A stretch of 64,000 bases of DNA from Roseococcus suduntuyensis (GCF_014196305.1 NZ_JACIDJ010000002.1:558001-622000), one strand, 5' to 3'. Shown: positions 17,383 to 26,607, counted from the stretch's first letter. Numbers and translations: made by a program. The notes: a model not told the origin generated them from the sequence alone.

Positions 17383-18031
17383 TGTAGGGAGGTTCCAGCC
17401 CGCCCGCGCGCAGGGCTTCGGGCGTCATGGCCGCCGCGATGGCGTCCAACAGCGCCTTGGCGCCCGGGTCGGCGCCCGCGAAGAGCGCGCCCGAGAACAC
17501 CGCGCAGGTATTGGCGCCCTCGGGCAGCTTTCCCAGGACCTCCACACCCTCCACGGCCATGAGTTCGCTGACCTGCTGGATGGCCAGCGCCACCTCGCCC
17601 CGCGCCGCCAGCTCGGCGGTGAAACCGTGGGGGATCACGGTGGCCTTGGCGTTGACCTCGGCCGCGATGCCCTGCGCTTCCAGCCATTCCGCGAAGAAGA
17701 TGCCGCTGGCCCCCGCGCGCGAATAGGCCAGGCTGGGCGCGGCCAGCAGCGTCTCGCGCCACTCCGCGACGGTGCCGAAGCGCGGATGCGGCGCGCCGGG
17801 CGGCACGGCCAGGCCCACATAGGAATGCGCCAGATCCCGCCGCGTGCCGGCGGCCAGGATGCCCTGCGCCGTCAGCGCCTCGATGCCCGCATCGGTCAGG
17901 ATGGCGATGTCCGCGCGCTCACCTTCTGCAATGGCGGAAAGCAGCCGCGCCGTCGGGTCGAAGCGGATTTCGGCCGGCAGGTCGAGGCGCCGCAACACGG
18001 TGGCGACGCCCAGCGTGGAGAAGAGGCGCAA
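17375..18031 (-). CDS. ModA-like substrate-binding domain protein without signal peptide
   Basis: A 218-residue protein with the fold pattern of small type II periplasmic binding proteins (SBP_bac_11/ModA-like). Family-like segments are [38 protein letters not shown], the [18 protein letters not shown] hinge region, [21 protein letters not shown] and [26 protein letters not shown]. Unlike transport receptors it shows no signal peptide, so it may act in the cytoplasm or be an exported protein with an unseen start. It lies 4 bp downstream of ispG and is probably co-transcribed with it. The ligand is unknown. Confidence 0.78.
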   Translation of the reverse strand: MRLFSTLGVATVLRRLDLPAEIRFDPTARLLSAIAEGERADIAILTDAGIEALTAQGILAAGTRRDLAHSYVGLAVPPGAPHPRFGTVAEWRETLLAAPSLAYSRAGASGIFFAEWLEAQGIAAEVNAKATVIPHGFTAELAARGEVALAIQQVSELMAVEGVEVLGKLPEGANTCAVFSGALFAGADPGAKALLDAIAAAMTPEALRAGGLEPPYSG

Positions 18032-18035
18032 GCGC

Positions 18036-19175
18036 CTATTCCGCCGCGACCTTCGCCTCGGCCTCCTTCTTGGCGCGCGCCTCGGCGTCCAGCGCGGCCG
18101 CCCGCGCCTCCACCAGGCCGACCAGGTGGTTGATCATGGCGTCGGTGTCGGTGGTGTGGTCCTGCTTGCCGGCGGAATAGACCATGTGCCGCCCCGCGCC
18201 GCCGCCGGTCAGGCCGATATCCGTCATCAGCGCCTCGCCCGGCCCGTTCACCACGCAGCCGATGATGGAGAGGGAAATGGGCTGGGTGACGTGGGCCAGC
18301 CTCTCCTCCAGCTTCTCCACCGTGCGGATCACGTCGAAGCCCTGCCGCGCGCAGGAGGGGCAGGAGATGATCTTCACGCCCCGGTGCCGCAGGTGCAGGG
18401 ACTTCAGGATGTCCCAGGCGACCGAGACCTCCTCCTCCGGCTCCGCGCTCAGCGAGACGCGCATGGTGTCGCCAATGCCCGCCCAGAGCAGGTTCCCCAG
18501 GCCGATCGCGGACTTCACCGTGCCCGCGCGCTTGCCGCCCGCTTCCGTGATGCCGATGTGCAGCGGGTGGTCGCAGGCCTCGGCCAGCTGCGTGTAGGCG
18601 GCGACGGCCATGAAGACGTCGCTCGCCTTCACGCTGATCTTGAACTCGTGGAAGTCGTTTTGCAGCAGATGGTCGGCGTGCCAGAGGGCGCTCTCGACCA
18701 GCGCCTCCGGGTTGGGCTCCCCATACTTCTCCAGCAGATGCTTTTCCAGCGAACCGGCATTGACGCCGATGCGGATGGAGCAGCCATGGTCACGGGCCGC
18801 CTTGATCACTTCCTTCACCCGCTCGGCGCTGCCGATATTGCCGGGATTGATGCGCAGGCAGGCGGCCCCGGCCTGCGCGGCCTCGATGGCGCGGCGATAG
18901 TGGAAATGGATGTCAGCCACGATGGGCACGTTCACCTCGCGCACGATCTCGGCGAGTGCCGCCGTGCTCTCCTCGTCCGGGCAGGAGACGCGGACGATGT
19001 CCACCCCCGCCACCTCCGACTTGCGGATCTGCGCAATGGTGGCCGCGGCGTCCGAAGTCAGCGTGTTGGTCATGGTCTGCACGCTGATGGGCGCATCGCC
19101 GCCCACCAGCACCTTCCCCACTCGGATCTGGCGGGACTTGCGGCGGGTGATCTGCTGGTAGGGCCGGTAGCTCAT
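18036..19175 (-). CDS. ispG: (E)-4-hydroxy-3-methylbut-2-enyl-diphosphate synthase
   Basis: IspG (GcpE) converts MEcPP to HMBPP, the next-to-last step of the MEP isoprenoid pathway, using a [4Fe-4S] cluster. This supplies precursors for squalene and hopanoids. The 379-aa protein shows [45 protein letters not shown], and the cluster-binding SCPSCARQG and [11 protein letters not shown]. The C-terminus ([16 protein letters not shown]) is a charged extension. The start is ATG 19175 ([16 protein letters not shown]); an ATG 51 bp upstream adds non-conserved sequence. It sits between rodZ and the ModA-like gene. Confidence 0.96.
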   Translation of the reverse strand: MSYRPYQQITRRKSRQIRVGKVLVGGDAPISVQTMTNTLTSDAAATIAQIRKSEVAGVDIVRVSCPDEESTAALAEIVREVNVPIVADIHFHYRRAIEAAQAGAACLRINPGNIGSAERVKEVIKAARDHGCSIRIGVNAGSLEKHLLEKYGEPNPEALVESALWHADHLLQNDFHEFKISVKASDVFMAVAAYTQLAEACDHPLHIGITEAGGKRAGTVKSAIGLGNLLWAGIGDTMRVSLSAEPEEEVSVAWDILKSLHLRHRGVKIISCPSCARQGFDVIRTVEKLEERLAHVTQPISLSIIGCVVNGPGEALMTDIGLTGGGAGRHMVYSAGKQDHTTDTDAMINHLVGLVEARAAALDAEARAKKEAEAKVAAE

Positions 19176-19306
19176 GCTTGTCCTCGGGCGGCGCGTGTGC
19201 CGCGAATATAGGGCAGCGCCCCCCATGCCGCGAGGGCTTGCGCGTGACAGGTCAACTTGTCGCGTGATTCACGCCGCCGGGCATCCCGCCCATGGGCGAT
19301 CACGCG

Positions 19307-20269
19307 CTACTGCGGAGACAGCGCCATCAGCGCGCGGGGTTCGAGCGGAATGTTGCGCCGCACCCCGCGCAGATCGGTCGAGAAGGGCGCCACCTGGCCG
19401 CCCACCACGATGTCCATGTTCTGCCCGGCGCCGGTGGAAAGCGTCAGCCCCGTCTGGCCGGCGGGCACCTCCCAGCTCTCGCCCGCGCGCATGACGCGGG
19501 AGAGCAGCACGCGGTTGCCCGGCGCGCGCACCTCCGTCCAGGCATCGCCGCGGAAACGCAGGACGATGGGCGCGTTGGCCGCGGGCGGCGCGGGTGTGGC
19601 GGGGGCCTGCGCGGCGGGGGCGGGCGGCGGGGGCGGCACCTGCACCGGCACCGGGGTCGGCACCGGCAAGGGCGGCAGGCCCAATCCGGCTTGGGGGCCG
19701 GGTTGGGGGGCCGGCTGGGCTGTCGGCGCCGGAGGGGGCGTGGGCGCCGGCGCCTCCGCCACGCGCGGCGGGCGCAGCGCCTCGCCATCGCGCACGGCGG
19801 GGTCGAGCCGCCCGGGCACGGGCGGCACCGCATCCACCACCCGCTCGCCCGAACCACTCCAATTGTACCAGGCGACGTAGCTGCCCACCGCGATCACGGC
19901 GCCCAGCAGCAGCACGACGCCGGTGGGGAAGCCGCGTTCCGGCACCGGCTCGGGGAAGACGAGGTCGCTGCGCCTGGCCACCACCCCCGTCGCCGCGTCG
20001 CGGAAACGGCGGACGATGTCGTTGGAATCGAGGCCCAGCAGCGCCGCGTAGTTGCGGATGAAGCCGATGGCGTAGGCGGGCGAGGGCAAATCCCCGATCC
20101 GCCCCTCCTCCAGCGCCACCAGGTACACGCGGCGGATTCGAAGCTGCGTCGCCACGTCCTGGATGTCCCAGCCGAGCGCCAGCCGCGCGTCGCGCAGCTC
20201 CTCGCCCACCCGGGTGGCGTCCACCGCATTGGCCTCGGAGGGCCGGAAGCGCTTCATGTCGTTGAACAC
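19307..20269 (-). CDS. rodZ: RodZ-like HTH membrane protein (DUF4115)
   Basis: RodZ links the MreB cytoskeleton to the inner membrane and helps set cell shape. The 320-aa protein has the expected order. An N-terminal HTH domain occupies residues ~15-80 (LRDARLALGWDIQDVATQLRIRRVYLVALE, YAIGFIRNYAALLGL). One membrane helix lies near residues 115-135 (VVLLLGAVIAVGSYVAW). A long Pro/Ala-rich periplasmic linker follows, and the C-terminal DUF4115 beta domain (LRFRGDAWTEVRAPGN...LSRVMRAGESWEVP) ends the protein. The ATG at 20269 or the one four codons later (MKRFRPS) could start translation. Position upstream of ispG matches the conserved gene order. Confidence 0.88.
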   Translation of the reverse strand: MFNDMKRFRPSEANAVDATRVGEELRDARLALGWDIQDVATQLRIRRVYLVALEEGRIGDLPSPAYAIGFIRNYAALLGLDSNDIVRRFRDAATGVVARRSDLVFPEPVPERGFPTGVVLLLGAVIAVGSYVAWYNWSGSGERVVDAVPPVPGRLDPAVRDGEALRPPRVAEAPAPTPPPAPTAQPAPQPGPQAGLGLPPLPVPTPVPVQVPPPPPAPAAQAPATPAPPAANAPIVLRFRGDAWTEVRAPGNRVLLSRVMRAGESWEVPAGQTGLTLSTGAGQNMDIVVGGQVAPFSTDLRGVRRNIPLEPRALMALSPQ

Positions 20270-20332
20270 GGGGCTATGGTTACCGCCAACCGCGCCGCGC
20301 GCCCAGCGCGCAACTGTGACACGGGGAAAACA

Positions 20333-21373
20333 TCACGCGGTCCGCGCCGCCAGGGCCGCCGCCGCCTGCGCGATGAGTTCGGCCACGATCTCCGCGGCCG
20401 GCTGTTCGCGCGAGACCATGCCCACGCTTTGCCCAGCCATCAGGCTGCCATTCTCCACATCGCCGTCAATGACGGCGCGGCGCAGCGCGCCGGCCCAGAA
20501 ATGCTCGATGTCGAGCTGGGCTTCCTCCTTGGTGAACTCCCCCGCCTGGAAGCGGGCCAGCACCTTGGCCTGGTGCTCCATGAAGCGCTTGGTGCCCTCG
20601 TTCTGCAAGGCGCGCACCGGAATCACGGGGAAGCGTTCGTCGAGCTGCACCGTGGGCAGGGCATCACGCGCCGCACCCCGGATGAAGGCGCGCTTGAAGT
20701 TGGGGTGGGCGATGCATTCGCTGGCGCAGACGAAGCGCGTGCCGAGCTGCGCCCCCGCCGCGCCCATCTCCAGGTAGGAGAGGATGGCCTCGCCGCGCCC
20801 GATGCCGCCCGCCACGAAGACCGGCACCTCCGGCCCCATCACGGGCAGGATTTCCTGCGCCAGCACGTTCAGGCTGACCGGGCCGATATGCCCGCCCGCC
20901 TCGCTGCCCTCGATGACCAGCGCATCGGCGCCCGACCGCACCAGCTTCTTGGCCAAGGCCAGCGCGGGCGCGAAGCACACCACGCGGGCACCGCCCTCCT
21001 TGGCCCGCTTCAGCGCCGAACCGGGGGGAATGCCGCCCGCGAAGACGATGTGCGTGACCTTGTGGGCCAGGCAGGTGTCCACCAGCTGCTCCAGCCGGGG
21101 GTGCATGGTGATGAGGTTCACGCCGAAGGGCTTGTCCGTCAGCGCCTTCGTGCCCGCGATCTCGGCATCCAGGTGGTGCGGCTCCATCGCCCCGCAGGCG
21201 ATGACCCCGAAGGCGCCCGCGTTGGAGAGTGCCGCGACCAGGTTGCGCTCGCTCACCCAGGACATCGCCCCCCCCAGCAGCGCATAGCGCGAACCGAAGA
21301 AGGCGGCGCCGCGCGCCATCAGGCGGTCCACCGCCGCGAAACCCGCGGGCGAGACGGGGGTGTTCATGTCCAT
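20333..21373 (-). CDS. Nitronate monooxygenase family protein
   Basis: A 346-aa TIM-barrel flavoprotein of the nitronate monooxygenase (2-nitropropane dioxygenase) family. These enzymes use FMN to oxidise toxic nitronates. Family features include YALLGGAMSWVSERNLVAALSNAGAFGVIACG at the start, HIVFAGGIPPGSALK, the catalytic-His-containing VIEGSEAGGHIGP, and the FMN-phosphate region PVFVAGGIGRGEAILSYLEMGAAGAQLGTRF. The two N-terminal Met codons (21373 and 21367) give nearly the same product. It is a single gene, 63 bp downstream of rodZ; a physiological substrate cannot be told. Confidence 0.9.
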   Translation of the reverse strand: MDMNTPVSPAGFAAVDRLMARGAAFFGSRYALLGGAMSWVSERNLVAALSNAGAFGVIACGAMEPHHLDAEIAGTKALTDKPFGVNLITMHPRLEQLVDTCLAHKVTHIVFAGGIPPGSALKRAKEGGARVVCFAPALALAKKLVRSGADALVIEGSEAGGHIGPVSLNVLAQEILPVMGPEVPVFVAGGIGRGEAILSYLEMGAAGAQLGTRFVCASECIAHPNFKRAFIRGAARDALPTVQLDERFPVIPVRALQNEGTKRFMEHQAKVLARFQAGEFTKEEAQLDIEHFWAGALRRAVIDGDVENGSLMAGQSVGMVSREQPAAEIVAELIAQAAAALAARTA

Positions 21374-21457
21374 GCGTCGGGCCCTGCTGCTGCCATCACG
21401 GGAGTTTGGCCGCGCCGGCGCGCAGCCCCAAGCATTTTCCGGCCGGGAGGCGATGCC

Positions 21458-22675
21458 TCAGGCATCCAGCCCATAAGCGGTGTGCAACGCGCGCACCGCA
21501 AGCTCGGTGTAGTCGGAGGCCACCAGCACGCTCACCTTGATCTCGCTGGTCGAGATCACCTGGATGTTGATGCCCTTCTCCGCCAGCGCCTTGAACATGG
21601 TGGAAGCGACGCCGGCATGGGTCCGCATGCCGATGCCGACCACGCTGATCTTGGCCACCTCGGGGTCCGAGACCAGCGCCTCGAAGCCCAGCTCGTCCTT
21701 GGCCTTGTTCAGGATGTCCTGGGCACGCGGCAGGTCGGCCCGGCCCACCGTGAAGGTCATGTCCGTGCTGCCATCGGCGCCGATGTTCTGCACGATCATG
21801 TCCACGTTCACATTGGCGGCGGACAGCGGGCCAAACACGCGGGCGGCCACGCCCGGCCGGTCCGGCAGGCGGCGCAGCGTCACCTTCGCCTCATCGCGCG
21901 AATAGGCGATGCCCGACACGATGGGCTTTTCCATGATCTCGTCCTCATCCACGACCAATGAGCCAGGCTTGTCCTCGAAGCTGGACAGCACCTGCACCCG
22001 CACGCCTTCCTTCATCGCCAGCTCGACCGAGCGGGTCTGGAGAACCTTGGCCCCCACGCTCGCCAGTTCCAGCATCTCCTCATAGGAAATGCGTTCGAGC
22101 TTCTTGGCCCGCGGCACGATGCGCGGGTCGGTCGTATAGACCCCGTCCACATCGGTATAGATGTCGCAGCGATCGGCCTTCAACGCCGCGGCCAGCGCCA
22201 CCGCCGAGAGGTCCGAACCGCCCCGACCCAGCGTCGTCACGCGGTTGCGCGTGGTCTCGATGCCCTGGAAGCCGGCGACGACGGGCACCTGGCCCTCCTC
22301 CATCCGGCGGATCAGTTCGGCGCCCTCGATGCCCTCGACGCGCGCCTTGCCATGGGCGTTGTCGGTGACGATGGGCACCTGCCAGCCCTGCCAGGAGCGT
22401 GCCTCGACGCCGATGGCCTGCAAGGCGATGGCGACCAGGCCGATCGTCACCTGCTCACCCGTCGCGACCACCACGTCATATTCCCGCGCGTCATGCAGCG
22501 GCGAGAGGTCCTGGCACCATTTCACCAGCTGGTTCGTGGTGCCCGCCATGGCGGAGACCACCACGGCCACCTGGTGGCCGGCGTCCACCTCGCGCTTCAC
22601 GCGGGCGGCCACATTGCGGATCCGGTCGAGGTCGCCGACCGAGGTTCCGCCGAACTTCATCACAATACGTGCCAT
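21458..22675 (-). CDS. lysC: Aspartate kinase
   Basis: Aspartokinase phosphorylates L-aspartate, the entry step to lysine, threonine, methionine and diaminopimelate. The 405-residue protein is the single-function form. The kinase domain starts MARIVMKFGGTSVGD and includes GRGGSDLSAVALAAALKADRCDIYTDVDGVYTTDPRIV. Two C-terminal ACT domains (VTLRRLPDRPGVAARVFGPLS; ISVVGIGMRTHAGVASTMFKALAEKGINIQVISTSEIKVS) indicate allosteric feedback by end-product amino acids, as known for the family. The start is ATG 22675, with the kinase motif right behind it. It is divergent from ubiG, 69 bp away. Confidence 0.96.
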   Translation of the reverse strand: MARIVMKFGGTSVGDLDRIRNVAARVKREVDAGHQVAVVVSAMAGTTNQLVKWCQDLSPLHDAREYDVVVATGEQVTIGLVAIALQAIGVEARSWQGWQVPIVTDNAHGKARVEGIEGAELIRRMEEGQVPVVAGFQGIETTRNRVTTLGRGGSDLSAVALAAALKADRCDIYTDVDGVYTTDPRIVPRAKKLERISYEEMLELASVGAKVLQTRSVELAMKEGVRVQVLSSFEDKPGSLVVDEDEIMEKPIVSGIAYSRDEAKVTLRRLPDRPGVAARVFGPLSAANVNVDMIVQNIGADGSTDMTFTVGRADLPRAQDILNKAKDELGFEALVSDPEVAKISVVGIGMRTHAGVASTMFKALAEKGINIQVISTSEIKVSVLVASDYTELAVRALHTAYGLDA

Positions 22676-22744
22676 GGGAATTCCCGGCCCCAATCCATAC
22701 AACCAGGCCTTGCGGGGGCCTCAAGCGCGCGTCAGATACCGGGC

Positions 22745-23488
22745 ATGGACCCGACCGGCAACAGGGGCAGCCCTGCAAATCCCTCCAGCGCGCCCCCGTC
22801 CAGTGCGGATGCGCGCGAGGTGGCGAAGTTCGACGCCCTGGCCGATCAGTGGTGGAACCCCCGCGGCCCCATGGCCCCGCTGCACGCCATGAACCCGGCC
22901 CGCATGGGCTGGATCGCGGGGCTGCTGGGCGATGTGGCCGGCCAGCGCGTGCTGGATGTGGGCTGTGGGGCGGGGCTCGCTTCGGAATGGCTGGCCCGGC
23001 GCGGGGCGCGCGTGGTGGGGCTGGACGCCGCCGGTGCGGCGCTGGACGCCGCCCGCGCCCATGCGATGGCCGAGGGTGTCACGGTGGAATACCGCACGGG
23101 CACCCCCGAGACCCTGGAGGAGACCGGCTTCGATGCCGTCCTGGCGCTGGAAGTGATCGAACACGTGCCGCCGGAGGAGCGTTCCGCCTTCCTCGCCGCG
23201 CTCGCCCGCGCGGTGAAGCCGGGCGGCTGGGTGGTGCTGTCCACGCTGAACCGCACGCCGCGTGCCTATGCGGTGGCGAAACTGGGCGCGGAATATCTGC
23301 TGCGCTGGCTGCCGGTGGGCACGCATGACTGGAAGCTGTTCCTCCGCCCGGCCGAACTGGGTGCCCTGATGCGCGGCGCGGGCGTGGCGGTGACGGAGGT
23401 GGCGGGGCTGACGCCCAGCCTGCGCCAGGGCTTCCGCATCAGCCGGGATGTGGGGGTGAACTACATCATGGCGGGGCGTCGGGTTTAG
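22745..23488 (+). CDS. ubiG: Ubiquinone biosynthesis O-methyltransferase
   Basis: UbiG carries out both SAM-dependent O-methylations of ubiquinone synthesis. The 247-aa product has KFDALADQWWNPRGPMAPLHAMNPARMGWI, the UbiG signature. The SAM-binding motif I is VLDVGCGAGLASEWLARRG, then LALEVIEHVP and STLNRTPRAYAVAKLGAEYLLRWLPVGTHDWKLF. A ~20-residue Ser/Pro-rich tail precedes the fold. The start is ATG 22745. A perfect 8-bp stem-loop (23508-23526) follows the stop. Confidence 0.95.
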   Translation: MDPTGNRGSPANPSSAPPSSADAREVAKFDALADQWWNPRGPMAPLHAMNPARMGWIAGLLGDVAGQRVLDVGCGAGLASEWLARRGARVVGLDAAGAALDAARAHAMAEGVTVEYRTGTPETLEETGFDAVLALEVIEHVPPEERSAFLAALARAVKPGGWVVLSTLNRTPRAYAVAKLGAEYLLRWLPVGTHDWKLFLRPAELGALMRGAGVAVTEVAGLTPSLRQGFRISRDVGVNYIMAGRRV

Positions 23489-23507
23489 CGACCCCGCAGG
23501 CCTGGGT

Positions 23508-23526
23508 CCGGCCGCAAGGCGGCCGG
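23508..23526 (+). terminator. Stem-loop after ubiG
   Basis: CCGGCCGC (23508-23515) and GCGGCCGG (23519-23526) form a perfect 8-bp stem with a 3-nt loop 20 bp after the ubiG stop. No T-tract follows, so it may end transcription only weakly or with Rho. Confidence 0.5.
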
Positions 23527-23582
23527 CGCGCCCAGTGGACCCGACCCGTCAGCGCACCCGTCGCGGCGCGGAAGCCAAGCCG

Positions 23583-23655
23583 CCGGAGGCGGCGCCCGGC
23601 GCTTGAGGGCGGGAAAATCCGGCTGAGGCGGCGCCCGGCGCCTGAGGGCGGAAAC
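23583..23655. repeat. Two direct copies of a ~39-bp GC-rich unit
   Basis: GAGGCGGCGCCCGGCGC followed by TTGAGGGCGGGAAA (from 23586) is repeated with few changes from 23625 (CTGAGGGCGGAAA). The pair lies at the 3' end of the DUF1178 gene on the opposite strand. No coding or regulatory role is evident. Confidence 0.6.
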
Positions 23656-23657
23656 AC

Positions 23658-24161
23658 TCACCCGTCGCTGGGCGGCACCCAGGGCAGTTGCGCCACCTCG
23701 ATGCCTTCCTCGCGCAGCGCCTCGGTCTCCTCCTCGGTCGCCTCGCCATAAATGCCGCGGGCCTCGGCCTCGCCCTGGTGGATGCGGCGCGCCTCCTCCG
23801 CGAAGTCGGGGCCCACATAGTCGCAATTCTTCTCGACCTCGGCGCGCATGCGCTGCAGCAGGGCCAGCATCTGCGCGGGCAGCGGGCCGGCGGCGACGCG
23901 GCCCCCAGGGGCTGCGGGTATGGCGGCGGGCTGCGTGGGCTGCGGCTTGGCGGGGGGCGTGTCGGCGGGGGCCTCCGCCCGGCCCTTCACGCCAGGCACC
24001 TTGCGGATGGCCGGCGCCATCAGCGCCTTGGTCACATGCGTGTCGCCACAGACGGGGCATTCCACCAGCCCCGCGGCCGACATGCGGTCGAAACCCGCGC
24101 CGTCCTTGAACCAGCTTTCGAATTCATGCGCCTCGGCGCAGCGGAGCGAAAAACGGATCAT
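23658..24161 (-). CDS. DUF1178 family protein
   Basis: A 167-residue cytoplasmic protein of the DUF1178 family, widespread in alpha- and betaproteobacteria. The N-terminus MIRFSLRCAEAHEFESWFKDG followed by CPVCGDTHVTKALMAP is the family hallmark; its Cys residues resemble a small zinc ribbon. A Pro/Ala-rich linker (residues ~50-85) leads to a helical C-terminal part (EEARRIHQGEAEARGIYGEATEEETEALREEGIEVAQLPW) that is also conserved in the family. The function is unknown. It lies in a leftward group with grxC and a small membrane protein, 69 bp from grxC. Confidence 0.9.
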   Translation of the reverse strand: MIRFSLRCAEAHEFESWFKDGAGFDRMSAAGLVECPVCGDTHVTKALMAPAIRKVPGVKGRAEAPADTPPAKPQPTQPAAIPAAPGGRVAAGPLPAQMLALLQRMRAEVEKNCDYVGPDFAEEARRIHQGEAEARGIYGEATEEETEALREEGIEVAQLPWVPPSDG

Positions 24162-24230
24162 CCCGGTCTATCCAAGCCGGTCCATCCCGGCCGTATGACA
24201 TATGTAAGGCATTCGCCCGGCTTGCGAAGG

Positions 24231-24488
24231 TCAGACGGCCAGCAGCGCGTCCAGCTTGCCCGCGCGGTCCAGCGCGGCCAGGTCATCGGAGCCGCCGATG
24301 GCTTCGCCATTGATGAAGATCTGCGGCACCGTGGTCCGGCCGCCCGAACGCGCGATGGCGTCCTTCCGGGCCTGGCTGCCATTGGGTGCGTCTATCTCGG
24401 TGAAATCCGCGCCCTTGCGCGTCAGCAGGCCCACGGCGCGCGCGCAGTAGGGGCAGAAGGGCTGGGTGTAGATCTCGACTTTTGCCAT
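24231..24488 (-). CDS. grxC: Glutaredoxin 3 (dithiol)
   Basis: An 85-residue dithiol glutaredoxin that reduces disulfides with glutathione. The active site is CPYC (QPFCPYCARAVGLL), and the cis-Pro region TVPQIFINGEAIGGSDDLAAL, which binds glutathione, is intact. Length is usual for GrxC. The ATG at 24488 begins directly at the first beta strand (MAKVEIYTQPF). The neighbouring DUF1178 gene is a common partner of grxC in alphaproteobacteria. Confidence 0.95.
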   Translation of the reverse strand: MAKVEIYTQPFCPYCARAVGLLTRKGADFTEIDAPNGSQARKDAIARSGGRTTVPQIFINGEAIGGSDDLAALDRAGKLDALLAV

Positions 24489-24521
24489 GACGAAATAGAA
24501 GGGGGCCGCCCCCCCGCCTCG

Positions 24522-24752
24522 TCAAGGGGTGTGGCTGCCGCCCGCGGCTGGTTCCAGCTTGCGGGCCAGCTTGCGCGCCAGCACATAGCCCAGCATGCCG
24601 GCCACGGGCGCGGAGGGCAGCACCAGCAGCCAGCCGATATGCGCGCTCTGCACCACGAGGCCCATGCCGATGCCGAACATCATGCCGCCCACCAGGCAGC
24701 CGACCACGCCCGCCGTGAGGCCAAGCACCAGGATATCCGCGCGCGTTACCAT
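24522..24752 (-). CDS. Small two-helix membrane protein
   Basis: A 76-residue hypothetical protein with two hydrophobic helices (ILVLGLTAGVVGCLVGGMMFGIGMGLV and IGWLLVLPSAPVAGMLGYVLA) and a short polar tail (RKLARKLEPAAGGSHTP). The start at ATG 24752 (MVTRADILV) is chosen over one 48 bp upstream because the extra residues are Pro/Arg-rich and not membrane-like. I do not recognise a named family. It is 33 bp upstream of grxC on the same strand. Confidence 0.6.
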   Translation of the reverse strand: MVTRADILVLGLTAGVVGCLVGGMMFGIGMGLVVQSAHIGWLLVLPSAPVAGMLGYVLARKLARKLEPAAGGSHTP

Positions 24753-24833
24753 GCGTGGGGAGTAAGGGTGCGGCGGCCGGTTTGACAAGGCCCACGCCAC
24801 CCCCTAAGCCCGCGTCATTCCTGGGAACGAGGA

Positions 24834-24873
24834 CACGCCTTCGGGGCGTGCGCCCGCATCTGCCATCCGGCAG
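24834..24873 (+). promoter_or_regulatory. Two stem-loops in the rpsD leader
   Basis: CACGCC (24834-24839) pairs with GGCGTG (24845-24850) around a TTCG-type loop. CTGCC (24860-24864) pairs with GGCAG (24869-24873) around ATCC. They lie 90-130 bp before the rpsD start. Ribosomal protein leaders often bind the encoded protein, but no known S4 leader motif was matched here. Confidence 0.3.
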
Positions 24874-24963
24874 GAGCCTACCGGGACAATCCAGCGGCCC
24901 ATGCCCCGCACGGGTGGCCGCGAGAAGAAGGCCCATCCCCGCAAGGGCGATGGGGTGCCGCGC

Positions 24964-25605
24964 ATGACGAAGCGCCTTGCCAGCAAGTACAAGATCAATC
25001 GCCGCCTGGGTGAGAACCTCTGGGGCCGCGCGAAGTCGCCGGTGTCCAAGCCCCGCAAGGGCGAGCAGGGTGCCCGCACCTATGGTCCCGGCCAGCACGG
25101 CCAGCGCCGCAAGCAGAAGCCGACGGATTTCGGCGTGCAGCTCATGGCGAAGCAGAAGCTGAAGGGCTACTACGGCAACATCGGCGAGAAGCAGTTCCGC
25201 AAGTACTACGAGGAAGCCGTCCGCCGGAAGGGCGACACCTCGGAGAACCTGATCGACCTGCTGGAGCGCCGGCTGGACACCATCATCTACCGCATGAAGT
25301 TCGCGGTGACGCCCTTCGCGGCGCGCCAGTTCGTGAACCATGGCCATGTGACGGTGAACGGCAAGCGGCTGAACATTCCCTCCTACAGCGTCCGCGACAC
25401 GGACGTGATCGAGGTGAAGGAAAAGTCCAAGCAGCTGACCATGGTGCTGGACGCCACCCACGAGGCCGGCCGCGACGTGCCGGAATACATCGAGGTGGAC
25501 CACCGCGCCATGAAGGGCCGCATCCTGCGCACCCCGAAGTTCGCGGACGTTCCCTACCCGGTGCAGATGGAACCGAACCTGGTGGTCGAGTTCTACTCGC
25601 GCTGA
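24964..25605 (+). CDS. rpsD: 30S ribosomal protein S4
   Basis: S4 nucleates assembly of the 30S subunit 5' domain. The 213-aa product has [60 protein letters not shown], and the S4 RNA-binding domain ([39 protein letters not shown]). A ~9-residue insert (RKGEQGART) precedes YGPGQHG, slightly lengthening it against typical alphaproteobacterial S4 (~205 aa). I chose ATG 24964 as start because the family begins MTKR; an ATG 63 bp upstream adds non-conserved sequence. A strong stem-loop follows (25613-25640). Confidence 0.96.
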   Translation: MTKRLASKYKINRRLGENLWGRAKSPVSKPRKGEQGARTYGPGQHGQRRKQKPTDFGVQLMAKQKLKGYYGNIGEKQFRKYYEEAVRRKGDTSENLIDLLERRLDTIIYRMKFAVTPFAARQFVNHGHVTVNGKRLNIPSYSVRDTDVIEVKEKSKQLTMVLDATHEAGRDVPEYIEVDHRAMKGRILRTPKFADVPYPVQMEPNLVVEFYSR

Positions 25606-25612
25606 TGACACC

Positions 25613-25640
25613 GCCGCCCCGGCCCTCGCGCCGGGGCGGC
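25613..25640 (+). terminator. Stem-loop after rpsD
   Basis: GCCGCCCCGG (25613-25622) pairs perfectly with CCGGGGCGGC (25631-25640) around an 8-nt loop, 8 bp after the rpsD stop. The following CACCCTTCC is only weakly T-rich. Confidence 0.7.
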
Positions 25641-25692
25641 CACCCTTCCGCCCTCCGTTGACGCCGGCCGCACCGCGCGCGACACAGGGGCC

Positions 25693-26607
25693 ATGCCCGT
25701 CCCCGACCCGACTCCCCTCCGCGATGTGGTGGAAGCCATCATCCGCGGCTCCCATCTCGCGCTCCTCAAGCGGGATGTGGATCCGACCTGGCTGACCAAG
25801 TTCTCGCAGGAATTGGAGAAGCGCCTGCGGGACCGCAGCCTGACGGATGTCAGCAGCGACTTCATCCGCATGATCGCGAACACCGAGGAAGCGCAGAAGA
25901 AGCAGCTCACCTCCGGTATCGGCAAGCCCACCGAATATGTGATGACCCCCGCCATGGAAGCGCGCCCCGTGGCGCTGTCCTGCATCGGCCTGGGCTGCGA
26001 ACCCTCCGTGGCCGGGATGCTGCGTCGCTCCGGACTGCGCCGCTGGGCCAACCCCTTCGATTGGATGACCATCCCGCCCGAGGCCGTGCGCGATTGCCTG
26101 GTGGATGATTTCAACCTGCTCCTCTCCCCGGACGAGCATGAACACATCCCCGCCTCGGTGCGCCCCCCGGGCGCCACTGGGCATCTGTGCCGGCACACGC
26201 GCTTCTCGGAACTGTATGGGTCCACCATCTTCCACGTGAAGGATCCGACCACCAAGGAAGGATATGCGGCCCTTCAACGCGGTGTGATCCGCATGCGTGA
26301 GGCCCTGCGGGGCCTGCACGGCAAGCTGCTGCTGCAGGTCACGGAGGAGTTCGAAAACACCCGGGACGTCTTCGCCGAAACAGCCGAGTTCCTGGACCGT
26401 TCCGCGCGGGGTGTCACCATGGTCACCATTGCCCTGGTGGAAGGTCCGCCCGAAGGCCCCTTCCCCGAGATGGAACTGGCCGAAAGCTTCGGCCCCCATC
26501 GCCTGCTGCGCTGCCGCCCGCTGGCCGGCGCGCAGGGCATCGCCTTCCTGGATCCGCTGGACGAAGTCGTGATGCTGCGGGGTGCGCTCGGCAGCATCGC
26601 ACTGTAG
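25693..26607 (+). CDS. DUF1796 papain-like cysteine peptidase family protein
   Basis: A 304-residue protein carrying the DUF1796 pattern. A leading SCIGLGCEPSVAGMLRRSGLRRWANPFDWM contains the conserved Cys, the LRR-G-R element and PFDW. HIPASVRPPGATGHLCRH and TRFSELYGSTIFHVKD follow, then KLLLQVTEEFENT. The family is thought to have a papain-like fold with a Cys nucleophile, but activity is not shown. About 95 N-terminal helical residues precede the domain (KRDVDPTWLTKFSQELEKRLRDRSLTDVSSDFIRMIANTEE). It converges with the sulfotransferase gene. Such proteins often lie near surface-polysaccharide genes, so a cell-surface role is an inference. Confidence 0.75.
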   Translation: MPVPDPTPLRDVVEAIIRGSHLALLKRDVDPTWLTKFSQELEKRLRDRSLTDVSSDFIRMIANTEEAQKKQLTSGIGKPTEYVMTPAMEARPVALSCIGLGCEPSVAGMLRRSGLRRWANPFDWMTIPPEAVRDCLVDDFNLLLSPDEHEHIPASVRPPGATGHLCRHTRFSELYGSTIFHVKDPTTKEGYAALQRGVIRMREALRGLHGKLLLQVTEEFENTRDVFAETAEFLDRSARGVTMVTIALVEGPPEGPFPEMELAESFGPHRLLRCRPLAGAQGIAFLDPLDEVVMLRGALGSIAL

